Origin: Hoeflea sp. BAL378
GTDB lineage: Bacteria > Pseudomonadota > Alphaproteobacteria > Rhizobiales > Rhizobiaceae
Reading direction: 5' to 3'
Length of the DNA stretch: 37,543 bases
Assembly: GCF_000759435.1 (NCBI RefSeq)
Contig: NZ_JRJG01000045.1
Coordinates: 1-37,543 of the forward strand
The stretch's first letter is position 1; the number at the start of each line of letters is the position of its first letter. Below the pieces are notes generated by a model. It was given only the letters and a program-made list of their open reading frames with translations, had not been told where the DNA came from and searched no databases. Positions 23,755 to 37,543 of this stretch are shown piece by piece. Both the position numbers and the translations under genes were made by a program.

Positions 23755-24099
23755 ATGATCCACCGTGACAAGAGCATTCGCGAAAGAGCCTATGAAATCT
23801 GGGAGTCCGAAGGCCGTCCCGAAGGCCGCGAGGCCCAGCACTGGGAACAGGCGCGCGCCGAGCTGGCGAGCCTGACCGGCGCCGGCGAGGCCAACCAGGC
23901 GCCCGAGGCAGTCTCCAAGGCCGGCGCAAAGCCGCGGGGCAGCACCAAATCCGCGGCTGCCGCCAAGCCGGGTGCCAAGGCTGGCTCCAAGTCTGAGGGC
24001 AAGGGCGGCGTCTCGGCGGTTGACCGGGGTGTGGCGGTGCTCCGCGAAGATCCCAAGGCCGAAAAGCCCAAGCCGAAACGCAAGCCCGGCAAGACCTGA
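23755..24099 (+). CDS. DUF2934 protein with histone H1-like lysine/alanine-rich tail
   Basis: This is a protein of 114 residues in two parts. Residues 5-37 form the DUF2934 helical motif (IRERAYEIWESEGRPEG, HWEQARAEL). Residues 45-114 are low-complexity, rich in lysine, alanine, proline and glycine (SAAAAKPGAKAGSKSEGKGG, PKAEKPKPKRKPGKT). This makes the tail strongly basic and similar to histone H1-like tails, so nucleic-acid binding is conceivable. AAGGGAG lies 6 nt before the ATG at 23755. I found no GGAAC box directly upstream, unlike its neighbours. DUF2934 has no established function. Confidence 0.8.
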   Translation: MIHRDKSIRERAYEIWESEGRPEGREAQHWEQARAELASLTGAGEANQAPEAVSKAGAKPRGSTKSAAAAKPGAKAGSKSEGKGGVSAVDRGVAVLREDPKAEKPKPKRKPGKT

Positions 24100-24280
24100 G
24101 CGCCGCTCGGCGGATCGTCTCCGGCGCTTCCAGCCTGCATGACGCCAGGTGAAACAGGCGTCGCACGAATGCCTTCTGCCGCGGCAAATGCCTGCGGCAG
24201 CCCGCGAGGATGGGCGCGAATTGCCCGCCTGAAGGGCGAAGATCCGGCGCGCGCTTCGCCGCCGGTCCTGAAAAAAATAC

Positions 24281-24305
24281 GGAACCATTGGCCCGCCACT
24301 CTGTT
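24281..24305 (+). promoter_or_regulatory. EcfG-type general stress promoter of the glgE-treS operon
   Basis: GGAAC (24281-24285) and GTT (24303-24305) are 17 bp apart. The predicted start near 24312 lies 27 nt before the TTG start of glgE and excludes longer upstream starts. It would place alpha-glucan and trehalose metabolism under the general stress response. The stretch 24100-24280 has only weak inverted repeats (GCGCCG 24100/CGGCGC 24122; GACGCC 24141/GGCGTC 24157), perhaps ending the preceding transcript. Confidence 0.68.
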
Positions 24306-24338
24306 GACCTGTCACACGACCGACCGGGGAGACTTCTT

Positions 24339-27433
<3,095 letters not shown>

Positions 27434-27437
<4 letters not shown>

Positions 27438-30400
27438 ACCAGACTACTCGATCCATCACCGCCCCCGCCATCGTCACCGATATGAACGATCCCTTGTGGT
27501 ACAAGGACGCCATCATCTACCAGGTGCACGTCAAGTCGTTCTTCGATTCCAACAATGACGGCATCGGCGATTTCGCCGGCCTGATGCAAAAGCTCGATTA
27601 CGTGGCCGAGCTTGGCGTCACCGCCATCTGGCTGTTGCCGTTCTATCCCTCGCCCCGCCGCGACGACGGCTACGACATCGCCGAATACTGCGCCGTCAGC
27701 CCCGACTACGGCACGATCGAGGAGGCGCGCGCCTTCATCGAGGCGGCGCATGCCCGCAACATCCGTGTCATCACCGAGCTGGTCATCAACCACACCAGCG
27801 ACCAGCATCCCTGGTTCCAGGCCGCCCGCAAGGCGCCGGCCGGTTCGCCCGAGCGCGATTTTTATGTCTGGTCGGACGACGACAAGCTCTATTCCGGCAC
27901 GCGCATCATCTTTCTCGACACCGAGAAGTCCAACTGGACCTGGGACGAGGAGGCGGGCGCCTATTTCTGGCACCGCTTCTATTCGCATCAGCCGGACCTG
28001 AATTTCGACAATCCCGCGGTGCTCGAGCGCGTGCTCGAAGTCATGCATTTCTGGCTGGATGCAGGCATCGACGGCCTGCGGCTGGACGCCGTGCCCTATC
28101 TCATCGAGCGCGACGGCACCTCCAACGAGAACCTGCCCGAGACCCACGATGTTCTCAAGCGCATCCGCGCCGACATGGACGCGCATTATCCCGGCCGCAT
28201 GCTGCTCGCCGAGGCCAACATGTGGCCCGAGGACACGCAGCAGTATTTCGGCGGCGCCGCCTGCGGTGAGGACAACGTCGCGCCGGTGACGGACGAATGC
28301 CAGATGGCGTTCCACTTCCCGCTGATGCCGCGCATGTACATGGCCGTGGCCCAGGAGGACCGCTTCCCGATCACCGACATCATGCGCCAGACACCCTCCA
28401 TTCCCGAGGACGCGCAATGGGCGATCTTCCTGCGCAACCACGACGAGCTAACGCTGGAAATGGTCACCGACGCCGAGCGCGACTATCTGTGGAACACCTA
28501 TGCGTCGGACAAGCGCGCCCGCATCAATCTCGGCATCCGTCGCAGGCTGGCGCCGCTGATGGAGCGCGACCGCGCCCGCATCGAGCTGATGAACGCGCTG
28601 CTCCTGACCATGCCGGGCACGCCGGTGCTCTATTACGGCGACGAGATCGGCATGGGCGACAACATCTTCCTGGGCGACCGCGACGGCGTGCGCACGCCGA
28701 TGCAGTGGTCGCCCGACCGCAACGGCGGCTTCTCCCGCGCCGACCCGGCCTCGCTCACGTTGCCCGCGATCCAGGATCCGCTCTATGGCTACGAGGCGGT
28801 CAATGTCGAGGCGCAGGAGCGCGACCGCCATTCACTTCTGAACTGGGTCAAGCGCATGCTCGCCGTGCGCCGCGGCCACCAGGCCTTCGGCCGCGGCACG
28901 CAGACCTTCCTGCGCCCGCCCAACCGGCGGATCCTCGCCTATCTGAGGGAATATCAGGGCGAATCGATCCTCTGCGTCGCCAATCTCGGCCGCACCGCCC
29001 AGGCGGTCGAGCTGGACCTGCACGAGTTCGAGGGCCGCACGCCGGTGGAACTCACCGGAGGCGCCGCCTTCCCGAAGATCGGCCAGTTGCCCTATCTGCT
29101 GACGCTGCAGCCCTACGGGTTCCTGTGGTTCCAGCTCGCCGAGGGCGTCGAGCCGCCCAAATGGGCCACCTCCGCTCCGGGAGAGGAGATCGAGCACCAC
29201 ACCTTCGTGCTGCGCTCCGGTCTCGACGGCATCGCCGATTTCGCCAACCGCGCCGCGCTGGAGCGGGACGTGCTGCCGGGCTACATCGCCCATCGCCGCT
29301 GGTTCGGCGGCAAGGACGAGCCGATCACCGGCGTCAGGCTTGAACGGCTCACGCCGATGCCCGCGGCCCAGGACCTGGTGCTGGGCGAATTCCGCGTCAC
29401 CACCCCGGTGGCCGAGGCGACCTACACCCTGCCGCTCGGCATCGCCTGGGCCGACGGGCAGAACGGGCCCTATGCCTCCAACCTGGCGATCTCCCGCGTC
29501 CGCCGCGGCCGCGATGTGGGCCTGCTCACAGACGGCTTCGCGCTTGCGCCGTTTGCCCGCTCGGTGCTGACCGCCATGCGTGACAACACCGTGGTTGCCA
29601 GTGGCGAAGGCGAGATTCGCTTTTCCGCCATGCCCGGCTTCGATCTCGATCCCGAGGGCGATGTTGAATGGATGGCGGCTGAGCAGTCGAACTCCACCAT
29701 GGTGCTCGGCCGCAAGGCGGTGCTCAAGCTCCTGCGCAAGGTCGCGCCCGGCGCCCATCCCGATGTGGAGATGGTCCGCTATCTCTCCGACAACGGCTAC
29801 CGGAACGTGCCGCCGATGCTCGCAACCGTCACTCGCCACGAGAACGGCGAGGACACCCTGCTGATGCTGGCCCAGGCCTTCGTCTACAACCAGGGCGACG
29901 GCTGGCAGTGGAGCCTCGATTTCCTGAACCGGCTCGCCACCGAGACCGAGCCCAGCTTCTCCAATTACGAGAACTTCGCCGCCAATCTCGGCCGGCGGCT
30001 GGCGGCGATGCACGAGACCCTTTCGAGCCCCACCTCCGAGCCGGACTTCGTGCCCGAGCCGGTGACGCTCGAACAGGCCGACAAGCTCGGCGGCCGCATC
30101 AAGGGCCAGGTCGACAAGGCCATGGGCCAGTTGCGCGGCGCGTCGCTCGACGAGGCCCGGGCCCGGGACGCTGACTTCCTGTTCGACAAGCGCGACGCGC
30201 TGATCGAGCGCATCGGCGCCGTCGTGCGCGGCGCGGTCGACCGTTCCCGCACCCGCATCCACGGCGATCTGCATCTCGGACAGGTGCTGGTCACCGGCGA
30301 CGACGTGATGTTCATCGACTTCGAGGGCGAGCCCACCCGTCCGATCGCCGAGCGCCGCGGCAAGGACCTGGCGCTCCGCGATGTCGCGGGCATGATGCGC

Positions 30401-30736
30401 TCCTTCGACTACGCCGTAGCCGTCGCCGAGCGCAACCGCCCGGCAGGCGCCGAGCCCTGGAGCGAGGAATGGTCCGATTCCTTCCGCAAGAGCGCCAAGC
30501 AGGCGTTCCTGGCAGGCTATCACGGCATCGAACCGGAAACGATCTCCGGCGAACCCGCCGACGGTGAAAAGCTGCGACCGGCAGTCGAAGTCGATCCTCT
30601 GCTCGACGTGCTGATCATCGAGAAGGCGGCCTATGAGGTCATCTATGAGGCGGCCAACCGTCCCGACTGGATCGGCGTGCCCGTGGCCGGGCTGGCCCGC
30701 GCCGTGCACCGCCTGCTTGCAGGGGAAGTGCAATGA
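27434..30736 (+). CDS. treS: Trehalose synthase-maltokinase fusion (TreS-Mak)
   Basis: This is a bifunctional cytoplasmic enzyme of 1100 residues. Residues about 25-570 are a GH13 trehalose synthase that interconverts trehalose and maltose: [19 protein letters not shown] at the start, nucleophile D218 (LRLDAVPYL), acid/base E260 (LAEANMW) and D337 (RNHDEL). Residues about 620-1100 are a maltokinase of the aminoglycoside-phosphotransferase fold: [11 protein letters not shown], the ATP-binding [14 protein letters not shown], catalytic D945 (IHGDLHLGQ) and metal-binding D962 (FIDFEGEP). The fusion channels trehalose through maltose to maltose-1-phosphate, the GlgE substrate. GGAGGAA precedes the ATG. 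It overlaps glgE and glgB by ATGA. Confidence 0.93.
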
Positions 30737-32928
30737 CCGGCAATGACGATATCCTGGGCGCGGCAGCCGCCGCGCTCCTGGAAGGACGCCTCGACGATCC
30801 CTTCGCGCTGCTCGGCCCGCACACCGTGCGCGACGGCCGCGTCGTGCGCACGTTCCAGCCGGGCGCAGAGCGCGTCTCGCTGGCGGCGCGCGACGGCGGC
30901 GCCGACCTCGGGGAGCTCGACCAGGCAGCGCCCGGTTTCTTCACCGGCCCCGTTTCCGACGACCGTCCCTATCTCTTGCGCATCACCTGGCCCGGCGGCG
31001 CGGTGCAGGAGATCGAGGACCCCTACAGCTTCGGCTTCGTGCTGGGCGATCTAGACCTGCATCTGTTTTCCGAAGGCCGCCATCTCGACCTCGCCAAGGT
31101 CTTCGGCGCCCAGCCCACCACCATGGAGGGCGTTCCGGGCGTGGCCTTTTCGGTCTGGGCGCCCAATGCCCGCCGCGTCTCGGTGGTCGGCGACTTCAAC
31201 ACCTGGGACGGCCGCCGCCATCCGATGCGGCTGCGCCACCAGGCCGGCGTGTGGGAGCTGTTCCTGCCGCGGCTGGGGCCGGGCGCACGCTACAAGTTCG
31301 AGATCGTCGGCCGCGACGGCAGCCTGCTGCAGAAGGCCGATCCGATGGCCCGCCAGACCGAGGCGCCGCCGGCGACCGCCTCCGTGGTGGCCGGTCGCCC
31401 TGATTTCAAATGGCACGATGCCGACTGGATGGAGGAGCGCGCCCGCCGCCATGCCGACGACGCGCCGATCTCGGTCTACGAGGTCCATGCCGGATCCTGG
31501 ATGAAACCGGACGGCGAAGGCGACCGCGCACTCGACTGGCGCGGACTGACCGAACGGCTGATCCCCTATGTGGCCGAGATGGGCTTTACCCATGTCGAGC
31601 TGCTGCCGATCATGGAACATCCCTTCGGCGGCTCCTGGGGCTACCAGCCGCTGTCGCAATTCGCCCCCTCGGCCCGCTTCGGCAGGCCCGAGGATTTCGC
31701 CCGCTTCGTCGATTCCTGCCACCGCGAGGGCGTCGGCGTCATTCTCGACTGGGTGCCGGCGCATTTTCCCACCGATGCCCATGGCATGGCGCATTTCGAC
31801 GGCAGCCATCTCTATGAGCACGCCGATCCGCGCGAGGGCTTCCACCAGGACTGGAACACGCTGATCTACAATCTCGGCCGCCGCGAGGTCTCGGGCTTCC
31901 TGCTCGCCTCGGCGATCTGGTGGCTCGAGGTGTTCCATGTCGACGGCCTCCGCGTCGACGCCGTCGCCTCGATGCTCTACCGCGACTACAGCCGCAAGCA
32001 TGGCGAATGGGTGCCCAACATCCATGGCGGCCGCGAGAATCTGGAATCCGTGGCCTTCCTCAAGCGGATGAACACGATCGTGGCGGAACGCTGCCCCGGC
32101 GCCATCACCATCGCCGAGGAATCCACCGCCTGGCCGGGCGTTTCGGCGCCGGTGGCCCAGGGCGGGCTTGGCTTCGACTACAAGTGGAACATGGGCTGGA
32201 TGCACGACACGCTCCACTACATCGAGCGCGATCCGCTGTATCGCCGCTGGCACCAGGGCGAGCTTACCTTCCCGATGGTCTATGCCTATTCGGAGAAATA
32301 CATCCTGCCCATCAGCCATGACGAGGTGGTGCACGGCAAGGGTTCGCTGGTCACCAAGATGCCGGGCGACCGCTGGCGCAAATTCGCCAATCTGCGGCTC
32401 TATCTGTCGCTGATGTGGACCCATCCGGGCCGCAAGCTGCTGTTCATGGGCTGCGAACTCGGCATGGAGACCGAGTGGAACCACGACCAGGCGCTGCCCT
32501 GGCATCTGCTCGACCATCCCGAGCACGCCGCCATCCAGAGGCTGGTGCGCGATCTCAACCGGCTCTACGTCACAGAGCCGGCGCTGCACCAGCGCGACAG
32601 CAATCCCTCCGGCTTCCAGTGGCTGGTGGCGGATGATTCCGAAAACAGCGTCTTCGCCTTCGTCCGCCATGGCGACGGCGGGTCCGTGGCGGTGGCGCTC
32701 AACATGACGCCGCAGCCGCACGATGGCTACCGGATCGGCCTGCCGGCAGCGGGCCACTGGACCGAAGTGCTCAATTCCGACGCCAAACGCTTTGGTGGCT
32801 CCAACACCGGCAACGGCGGCGGCGTCCATGCCAGCGACCACCCCATGCACGGCCAGCCCTGCTCGGCCGCCATCACCCTTCCACCCCTCGGCGCCATTCT
32901 TCTGCGCCATCAAGGATCACGCACTTGA
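30733..32928 (+). CDS. glgB: 1,4-alpha-glucan branching enzyme GlgB
   Basis: This is a GH13 branching enzyme of 731 residues, a normal length. It creates alpha-1,6 branches in the glucan made by GlgE. An N1 domain ([22 protein letters not shown]) and a carbohydrate-binding CBM48-type domain ([20 protein letters not shown], about 140-160) precede the barrel. The catalytic residues are nucleophile D409 ([11 protein letters not shown]) and acid/base E462 ([11 protein letters not shown]). The block [15 protein letters not shown] is typical of GlgB. It starts inside the treS stop (ATGA), and its stop overlaps the TTG of glgX (TTGA). Confidence 0.94.
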   Translation: MTGNDDILGAAAAALLEGRLDDPFALLGPHTVRDGRVVRTFQPGAERVSLAARDGGADLGELDQAAPGFFTGPVSDDRPYLLRITWPGGAVQEIEDPYSFGFVLGDLDLHLFSEGRHLDLAKVFGAQPTTMEGVPGVAFSVWAPNARRVSVVGDFNTWDGRRHPMRLRHQAGVWELFLPRLGPGARYKFEIVGRDGSLLQKADPMARQTEAPPATASVVAGRPDFKWHDADWMEERARRHADDAPISVYEVHAGSWMKPDGEGDRALDWRGLTERLIPYVAEMGFTHVELLPIMEHPFGGSWGYQPLSQFAPSARFGRPEDFARFVDSCHREGVGVILDWVPAHFPTDAHGMAHFDGSHLYEHADPREGFHQDWNTLIYNLGRREVSGFLLASAIWWLEVFHVDGLRVDAVASMLYRDYSRKHGEWVPNIHGGRENLESVAFLKRMNTIVAERCPGAITIAEESTAWPGVSAPVAQGGLGFDYKWNMGWMHDTLHYIERDPLYRRWHQGELTFPMVYAYSEKYILPISHDEVVHGKGSLVTKMPGDRWRKFANLRLYLSLMWTHPGRKLLFMGCELGMETEWNHDQALPWHLLDHPEHAAIQRLVRDLNRLYVTEPALHQRDSNPSGFQWLVADDSENSVFAFVRHGDGGSVAVALNMTPQPHDGYRIGLPAAGHWTEVLNSDAKRFGGSNTGNGGGVHASDHPMHGQPCSAAITLPPLGAILLRHQGSRT

Positions 32929-35027
32929 ACCTGAATATTGATCGGCTTGAACCCGGCTATCCCTATCCGCTCGGCGCCACGTTCGATGGCCTGGGCGTGA
33001 ACTTTGCGGTCTTTTCGGCCAATGCCGACCGGATCGACCTCTGCCTGTTCGAATCCTCGGGCAAGCGGCAGGTGCTCTGCCTCGAACTGCCCGAATGCAC
33101 CGACGAGGTCTGGCACGGCTACCTGCCCGACGTCGGCCCGGGCCTGCTCTACGGCTTCCGCGCCCACGGCCGCTACGAGCCCGAGAACGGCCACCGCTTC
33201 AACCCCAACAAGCTTTTGCTCGACCCCTATGCCAAGCGGCTGTCGGGCGAGGTGCGCTGGACCGACGCGCTGCACTCCTATTCGGTGCGCTCCCGGCGCC
33301 AGGACCTGAGCTTCGACCGGCGCGACAGCGCCCCGGCCATGCCCAAGGCCGTGGTCACCCAGAGCGCCTTCGACTGGTCGCAGGATGTCCGCCCGAAAAC
33401 GCCCTGGTCGGAGACGGTGATCTACGAGGCCCATGTCAAGGGCCTGACCAAGCTGCTCGAGGACGTTCCGCCGCGCCAGCGCGGCACCTATGCGGCGCTG
33501 TCCCATCCCAAGGTGATCGAGCATCTCAAGCGCGTGGGCGCCACCGCGCTCGAACTGCTGCCGATCCACAGCTTCGTGCAGGACCGCAGGCTGCAGGAGG
33601 CGGGACTCACCAATTACTGGGGCTACAACACGCTGTCCTTCTTCGCGCCGGAAGGCCGCTACATGGCGAGCGACAATTCCGACGAGCTGCGCATCGCCAT
33701 CCGCAGGCTGCACGCCGCCGGCATCGAGGTCATCCTCGACGTGGTTTACAACCACACCGCCGAAGGCAGCGAACTGGGCCCGACCTTCAATCTGCGCGGC
33801 CTCGACAATGCGAGCTACTACCGGCTGGTCGAGGGCCAGCCGCGCTATTGCGTCAACGACACCGGCACCGGCAACACGCTCGACCTCAGCCATCCCCGCG
33901 TGCTGCAGATGGTCATCGATTCGCTGCGCCACTGGGCGGAAAGCTACCGGGTCGACGGCTTCCGCTTCGATCTCGGCGTGACGCTCGGCCGCGACGGCAA
34001 CAACGGCTTCGATCCGCGCTCGGGCTTCTTCGACGTGCTGCGCCAGGATCCGGTGCTCAACCAGCTCAAGCTGATCTCGGAGCCCTGGGACATCGGACCG
34101 GGCGGCTATCAGCTCGGCCAGCACCCGCCGGGTTTCGCCGAATGGAACGACAAGTTCCGCGATTCGACGCGCCGCTTCTGGCGCGGCGACAGCGGCCTGC
34201 GCCCCGAATTCGCCAACCGCATCGCCGGCTCCGCCGACCTGTTCGACCGCCGCGCGCGGCGGCCCTGGGCCAGCGTCAATTTCATCACCGCCCATGACGG
34301 CCAGACCCTGCGCGACCTGGTGAGCTTCGAGGGCAAGCACAACGAAGCCAATGGCGAGGACAATCGCGACGGCCATTCGGAAAACCTCTCCTGCAACTGG
34401 GGCGAGGAGGGCCCGTCCGACAATCCGGCGATCGAGGATGTCCGCGACCGCGTCACCCGCTCGATGCTCACCACGCTGCTGACCTCGCTCGGCACGCCAA
34501 TGCTGCTTGGTGGCGACGAATTCGGCAGGACCCAGCAGGGCAACAACAATGCCTATTGCCAGGACAACGAGATAAGCTGGTTCGACTGGACGTTGCTCGA
34601 AAGCGATCACGGCCGCAAGCTCACCGACTTCGTCGGCCGGCTGACCAGGGCGCGCCAGGACTACCCGCTGATCCGCGCCAACCGCTTCCTGCATGGCGAG
34701 GTCGAAGTCGCTCCCGGAATTCTCGACATCGACTGGTTCGACGAGCGCGGCGAGCACCTCTCCGAGGAGGACTGGAACAACGCCGAGGGCAGGGCGCTGG
34801 TGATGCGCCGCTGCCGCCGCAAGCCGGATGGCTCGATCGAAACGGTGACGCTCTTGATGAACAGCTCCGGCGACACGCTGACCTTCAGGCTGCCGCCGCC
34901 GGATCTCCACCGGACGCTGGTCATCGACAGCGCCGATCCGGAGGCCGCCGAAGCCGAAGTCGGCGCCGAGATCGAGGTGCGTGACCGGGCAGTCCTGCTG
35001 GTGGTCGGAACCGACAGGGAAGAATAG
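32925..35027 (+). CDS. glgX: Glycogen debranching enzyme GlgX
   Basis: This is a GH13 isoamylase-type debranching enzyme of 700 residues that cleaves alpha-1,6 branches of glycogen or limit dextrins. It starts with TTG at 32925, overlapping the glgB stop, with AAGGA about 8 nt upstream. An N-terminal CBM48 domain ([19 protein letters not shown]) is followed by a barrel with nucleophile D349 ([14 protein letters not shown]), acid/base E386 ([16 protein letters not shown]) and [15 protein letters not shown]. GlgX can supply linear chains for the TreY/TreZ route, which fits its place directly before treZ. The next gene starts immediately after its stop codon. Confidence 0.93.
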   Translation: MNLNIDRLEPGYPYPLGATFDGLGVNFAVFSANADRIDLCLFESSGKRQVLCLELPECTDEVWHGYLPDVGPGLLYGFRAHGRYEPENGHRFNPNKLLLDPYAKRLSGEVRWTDALHSYSVRSRRQDLSFDRRDSAPAMPKAVVTQSAFDWSQDVRPKTPWSETVIYEAHVKGLTKLLEDVPPRQRGTYAALSHPKVIEHLKRVGATALELLPIHSFVQDRRLQEAGLTNYWGYNTLSFFAPEGRYMASDNSDELRIAIRRLHAAGIEVILDVVYNHTAEGSELGPTFNLRGLDNASYYRLVEGQPRYCVNDTGTGNTLDLSHPRVLQMVIDSLRHWAESYRVDGFRFDLGVTLGRDGNNGFDPRSGFFDVLRQDPVLNQLKLISEPWDIGPGGYQLGQHPPGFAEWNDKFRDSTRRFWRGDSGLRPEFANRIAGSADLFDRRARRPWASVNFITAHDGQTLRDLVSFEGKHNEANGEDNRDGHSENLSCNWGEEGPSDNPAIEDVRDRVTRSMLTTLLTSLGTPMLLGGDEFGRTQQGNNNAYCQDNEISWFDWTLLESDHGRKLTDFVGRLTRARQDYPLIRANRFLHGEVEVAPGILDIDWFDERGEHLSEEDWNNAEGRALVMRRCRRKPDGSIETVTLLMNSSGDTLTFRLPPPDLHRTLVIDSADPEAAEAEVGAEIEVRDRAVLLVVGTDREE

Positions 35028-36728
35028 ATGAGTTGGGGACCGCAGATCACCGCCGAGGGCAGGACCCGTTTCCGGCTCTGGGCGCCGGACAGCGATGCCG
35101 TTCACCTGGAACTGGCCGACGGCACCGTGCTGCCGATGGCCCGGGACGCGGAGGGATGGTTCGAGGCAGAGGCCGACGCCCCGCCGGGAGCCCGCTACCG
35201 GTTCCGCATCAGCGACGATCTTGCCGTGCCCGATCCGGCGTCGCGCCGGCAATCGGGCGGCGTGCATGAATGGAGCATGGTCACCGATCCCGATGCCTAT
35301 CGCTGGACCACGCCCGACTGGGCCGGCCGGCCCTGGGAGGAGGCGGTGATCCTGGAGCTGCATGTGGGCGTGCTCGGCGGCTTCGACGGCGTCGCTGAAC
35401 AGCTCGAGCACTGGCGCGACCTCGGCGTCACAGCCATCGAACTGATGCCGGTCGGCGCCTTCAGCGGCACGCGCAACTGGGGCTATGACGGCGTGCTGCC
35501 CTATGCGGTCGCCGAAAGCTACGGCACGCCCGATGACCTCAAGGCGCTCGTCGACCGCGCCCATGGGCTGGGCATGATGGTCATGCTCGACGTGGTCTAC
35601 AACCATTTCGGTCCCGACGGGAACTATCTCGGCGCCTATGCCTCGGGCTTCTTCGACGACACAGCGGACACGCCGTGGGGCGGCGCGGTGGCGGTGTCGC
35701 GCGATCCGGTCCGGCGCTACTTCATCGACAACGCGCTGATGTGGCTCGGCGAATACCGTTTCGACGGATTGCGCTTCGATGCGGTCCACGCCATCGGCGA
35801 TGCGGAATTCCTCGACGGGATGGTGTCGGAGATCCGGACCGAGCTGCCCGGCAGGCAGATCCATCTTGTGCTTGAAAACGAGCACAACGACGCCGACCGG
35901 CTCCTGCCCGGAGGCTATGACGCGCAGTGGAACGACGATTTCCACAATGTGCTGCATGTGCTGCTGACGGGCGAGACCGAGGGCTATTACGCGGCCTTCG
36001 CCGATGATCCGACGGCCAGGCTGGCGCGCTGTCTCGAGCAGGGCTTCGTCTACCAGGGCGAGGAGGGCGGCCGCGGCCCGCGCGGCAAGCCGAGCGGCCA
36101 TCTCGAGGCCACGTCCTTCGTGGCCTTCCTGCAGAACCACGACCAGATCGGCAACCGGGCGATGGGCGAGCGGCTGATCGAGCTGACCGATCCGGCGCGG
36201 CTCTGCGCCGCGGTGGCGCTGATGCTGCTGTGCCCGCAGATCCCGATGCTGTTCATGGGCGAGGAGACGGGAAGCCGGACTCCCTTCCTGTTCTTCACCG
36301 ACTTCCAGGACGACCTCGCCGACGCGGTGCGCCAGGGCAGGCGCCAGGAGTTCTCGCACTTCTCGGCCTTCACCGATCCCCAGGTCCGCGAACGCATTCC
36401 CGATCCGAACGATCCCGCCACTTTCGCGGCCTCGGCGCCGAAGCCCGGGCCGGAGGCTGCGCACTGGCTGAGCTTCTATCGCGAGCTGATCGCGCTGCGC
36501 CACCGCCACGTCGTGCCGCGCCTCAAGGGCGCGCGCGGTGAGGCCGCCCGGGTGCTGGGCGACAAGGCGGTCACGGCGAGCTGGCGCATGGCGGACGGCT
36601 CGATGCTGTCCGTTGCCCTCAATCTCGGCGAGGCCGCTGTCGCTTTTCCCGAGCCGGACGGCGACATCCTCTTCGCCCTCGGCGAGGCCGGTATGCCCTC
36701 GAGCTTTGTCGCCTGGACTGGCCGATGA
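35028..36728 (+). CDS. treZ: Malto-oligosyltrehalose trehalohydrolase TreZ
   Basis: This is a GH13 hydrolase of 566 residues that releases trehalose from the maltooligosyl-trehalose made by TreY. An N-terminal beta domain (TRFRLWAPDSDAVHLEL) leads into the barrel with TreZ-type blocks: VILELHVGVLGGFDGVAEQL, ELMPVGAFSGTRNWGYDG and VVYNHFGPDGNYLG. The catalytic residues are D251 (GLRFDAVHAI) and E283 (LVLENEHND); QNHDQIGNRAMG follows. It begins at 35028, the base after the glgX stop, with GGGAAGA upstream. Its usual partner treY is not in the window and may follow malQ. The stop overlaps the malQ start (ATGA). Confidence 0.92.
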   Translation: MSWGPQITAEGRTRFRLWAPDSDAVHLELADGTVLPMARDAEGWFEAEADAPPGARYRFRISDDLAVPDPASRRQSGGVHEWSMVTDPDAYRWTTPDWAGRPWEEAVILELHVGVLGGFDGVAEQLEHWRDLGVTAIELMPVGAFSGTRNWGYDGVLPYAVAESYGTPDDLKALVDRAHGLGMMVMLDVVYNHFGPDGNYLGAYASGFFDDTADTPWGGAVAVSRDPVRRYFIDNALMWLGEYRFDGLRFDAVHAIGDAEFLDGMVSEIRTELPGRQIHLVLENEHNDADRLLPGGYDAQWNDDFHNVLHVLLTGETEGYYAAFADDPTARLARCLEQGFVYQGEEGGRGPRGKPSGHLEATSFVAFLQNHDQIGNRAMGERLIELTDPARLCAAVALMLLCPQIPMLFMGEETGSRTPFLFFTDFQDDLADAVRQGRRQEFSHFSAFTDPQVRERIPDPNDPATFAASAPKPGPEAAHWLSFYRELIALRHRHVVPRLKGARGEAARVLGDKAVTASWRMADGSMLSVALNLGEAAVAFPEPDGDILFALGEAGMPSSFVAWTGR

Positions 36729-37543
36729 CGGCGCTGCACCAACTGGCCCGCGCCGCCGGGCTGCAGATCGACTGGACAGACGCCCTCGGCGAAAACCAGC
36801 GGGTGAGCGACGAGGCATTGCGCAAGGTGCTGGCGGCGATCGGCCTGCCGGCCGGCTCCGGCGCCGAGATCGCCCGCAGCCGGGAGCAGTTGCACGAGGC
36901 CGAGCGCGAAAACTGCTTCGTCTCCGTCGATCTCGGCGAGCGGGTCATCCTGCCGCCCGGCTTCGGCGTGGCCGGCGAAGGCCTGCTGACGCTCGAGAGC
37001 GGCGAGGCCGTGCCGGTCCTGCTGCACCAGGACGCGAACAGCCTATGGATCCCGTCGATCGATGTGCCCGGCTACCACCACCTCGAGCAGGGTGGCCGCG
37101 AGATCCGCATCGCGGTGGCGCCGAAGCGCTGCTTTTCCGTGGCCGACGCCGCCCCCGGCCGCAAGCTGTGGGGACCGGCGGTGCAGGTGCCCTCGCTGCG
37201 CGACGGACGCGGGCTGGGCTTCGGCGATTTCGGCACGCTTGCCGACAGCGCCGCGAGCTTCGCCGCCCGCGGGGCCGATGCGCTGGCGATCAGCCCCACC
37301 CACGCGCTGTTTCCCTCCGATCCCGGCCGCTTCAGCCCCTATTCGCCCTCGAGCCGCTCCTTCCTCAACATTCTCTTCGGTGATCCGGCGCTGATCGGCG
37401 CTCCGGTCGCCGGGTCTGCCGCCGCGGGCGAGCTGATCGACTGGACCACGGCGGTCCCGGAGCGCCTGGCGGTCCTGCGCGCGGCCTTCGCCAACCGCGG
37501 CGACGGGGTGCGCGACGCCGTTGCCGCCTACCGCGCCGGCGCC
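36725..37543 (+). CDS. malQ: 4-alpha-glucanotransferase MalQ, 5' part, cut by the window edge
   Basis: Only the first 273 residues are present; the frame is still open at the window end. MalQ (amylomaltase, GH77) transfers glucan segments between oligosaccharides. The N-terminal part has the family's small helical domain (LHQLARAAGLQIDWTDALGE, VSDEALRKVLAAIGLP) and a beta domain. The barrel begins with KLWGPAVQVPSLRDGRGLGFGDFGTL and SPTHALFPSDPGRFSPYSPSSR, both typical of MalQ. The catalytic acids lie beyond the window. It overlaps treZ by ATGA and probably recycles short oligosaccharides left by GlgX and TreZ. Confidence 0.9.
   Translation, partial: MTALHQLARAAGLQIDWTDALGENQRVSDEALRKVLAAIGLPAGSGAEIARSREQLHEAERENCFVSVDLGERVILPPGFGVAGEGLLTLESGEAVPVLLHQDANSLWIPSIDVPGYHHLEQGGREIRIAVAPKRCFSVADAAPGRKLWGPAVQVPSLRDGRGLGFGDFGTLADSAASFAARGADALAISPTHALFPSDPGRFSPYSPSSRSFLNILFGDPALIGAPVAGSAAAGELIDWTTAVPERLAVLRAAFANRGDGVRDAVAAYRAGA

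Noticed and set aside
24210-24338. Upstream extension of GlgE to an ATG at 24210
   Set aside because: It would start before the EcfG-type promoter at 24281-24305 and adds unconserved residues; TTG 24339 has a well-placed ribosome site.
32910-36818. Open minus-strand frame of about 1300 codons opposite glgX, treZ and malQ
   Set aside because: It is the mirror of strongly supported GH13 genes in GC-rich DNA. Its translation is low-complexity, rich in G, A, R and V, with no domain.

Overview
The window is GC-rich (roughly two thirds G+C by eye), tightly packed alphaproteobacterial DNA. A Rhizobiales (Hyphomicrobiales) source is the best guess. The reasons are the hmuPSTUV heme operon divergent from a heme receptor, TGA-N9-TCA (RirA/IRO-type) iron boxes, GGAAC-N17-GTT (EcfG-type) stress promoters, and a glgE-treS/mak-glgB-glgX-treZ-malQ operon. 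No rRNA, tRNA, CRISPR array, transposase or other mobile element was recognised. This was a reading by eye; no database search was run.

Region 1 (about 100-10190, + strand): a catabolic cluster for an unidentified sugar or sugar acid. It encodes a CUT1-type ABC importer (binding protein, two permeases, ATPase), an enolase-superfamily enzyme, a GMC oxidoreductase with a small gluconate-2-dehydrogenase-subunit-3-like partner, a GntR/FCD regulator and an aldehyde dehydrogenase. A consensus-like promoter overlapped by a palindrome precedes the first gene. Two hairpins separate the binding-protein gene from the rest.

Region 2 (10223-19724): a complete heme acquisition system. On the minus strand are an outer-membrane heme receptor, a small secreted four-cysteine protein, ExbB, two different ExbD proteins and TonB. 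Divergently on the plus strand are hmuP, hmuS, hmuT, hmuU and hmuV. The 206-bp divergent region holds two IRO-like boxes and an 11-nt element present in the leaders of both transcripts.

Region 3 (19790-21870): a P1B-type metal ATPase with TPCP and QELID motifs (the P1B-5 class, linked to Fe/Ni export). Upstream is a perfect TTGAT-N4-ATCAA FNR/FixK box inside a 28-bp palindrome.

Region 4 (21899-24130): a small stress-gene cluster with a flavodoxin-like oxidoreductase, a glycine-zipper lipoprotein, an 80-aa hypothetical protein and a DUF2934 protein with a histone-H1-like tail. EcfG-type promoter sequences stand before two of these genes and before the next operon.

Region 5 (24281 to the window end): a translationally coupled alpha-glucan/trehalose operon. 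TreS-maltokinase turns trehalose into maltose-1-phosphate, GlgE polymerises it and GlgB branches the glucan. GlgX debranches, TreZ releases trehalose (its usual partner TreY is not in the window), and MalQ (cut by the window edge) rearranges the oligosaccharides. The EcfG-type promoter suggests that general stress drives this cycle.
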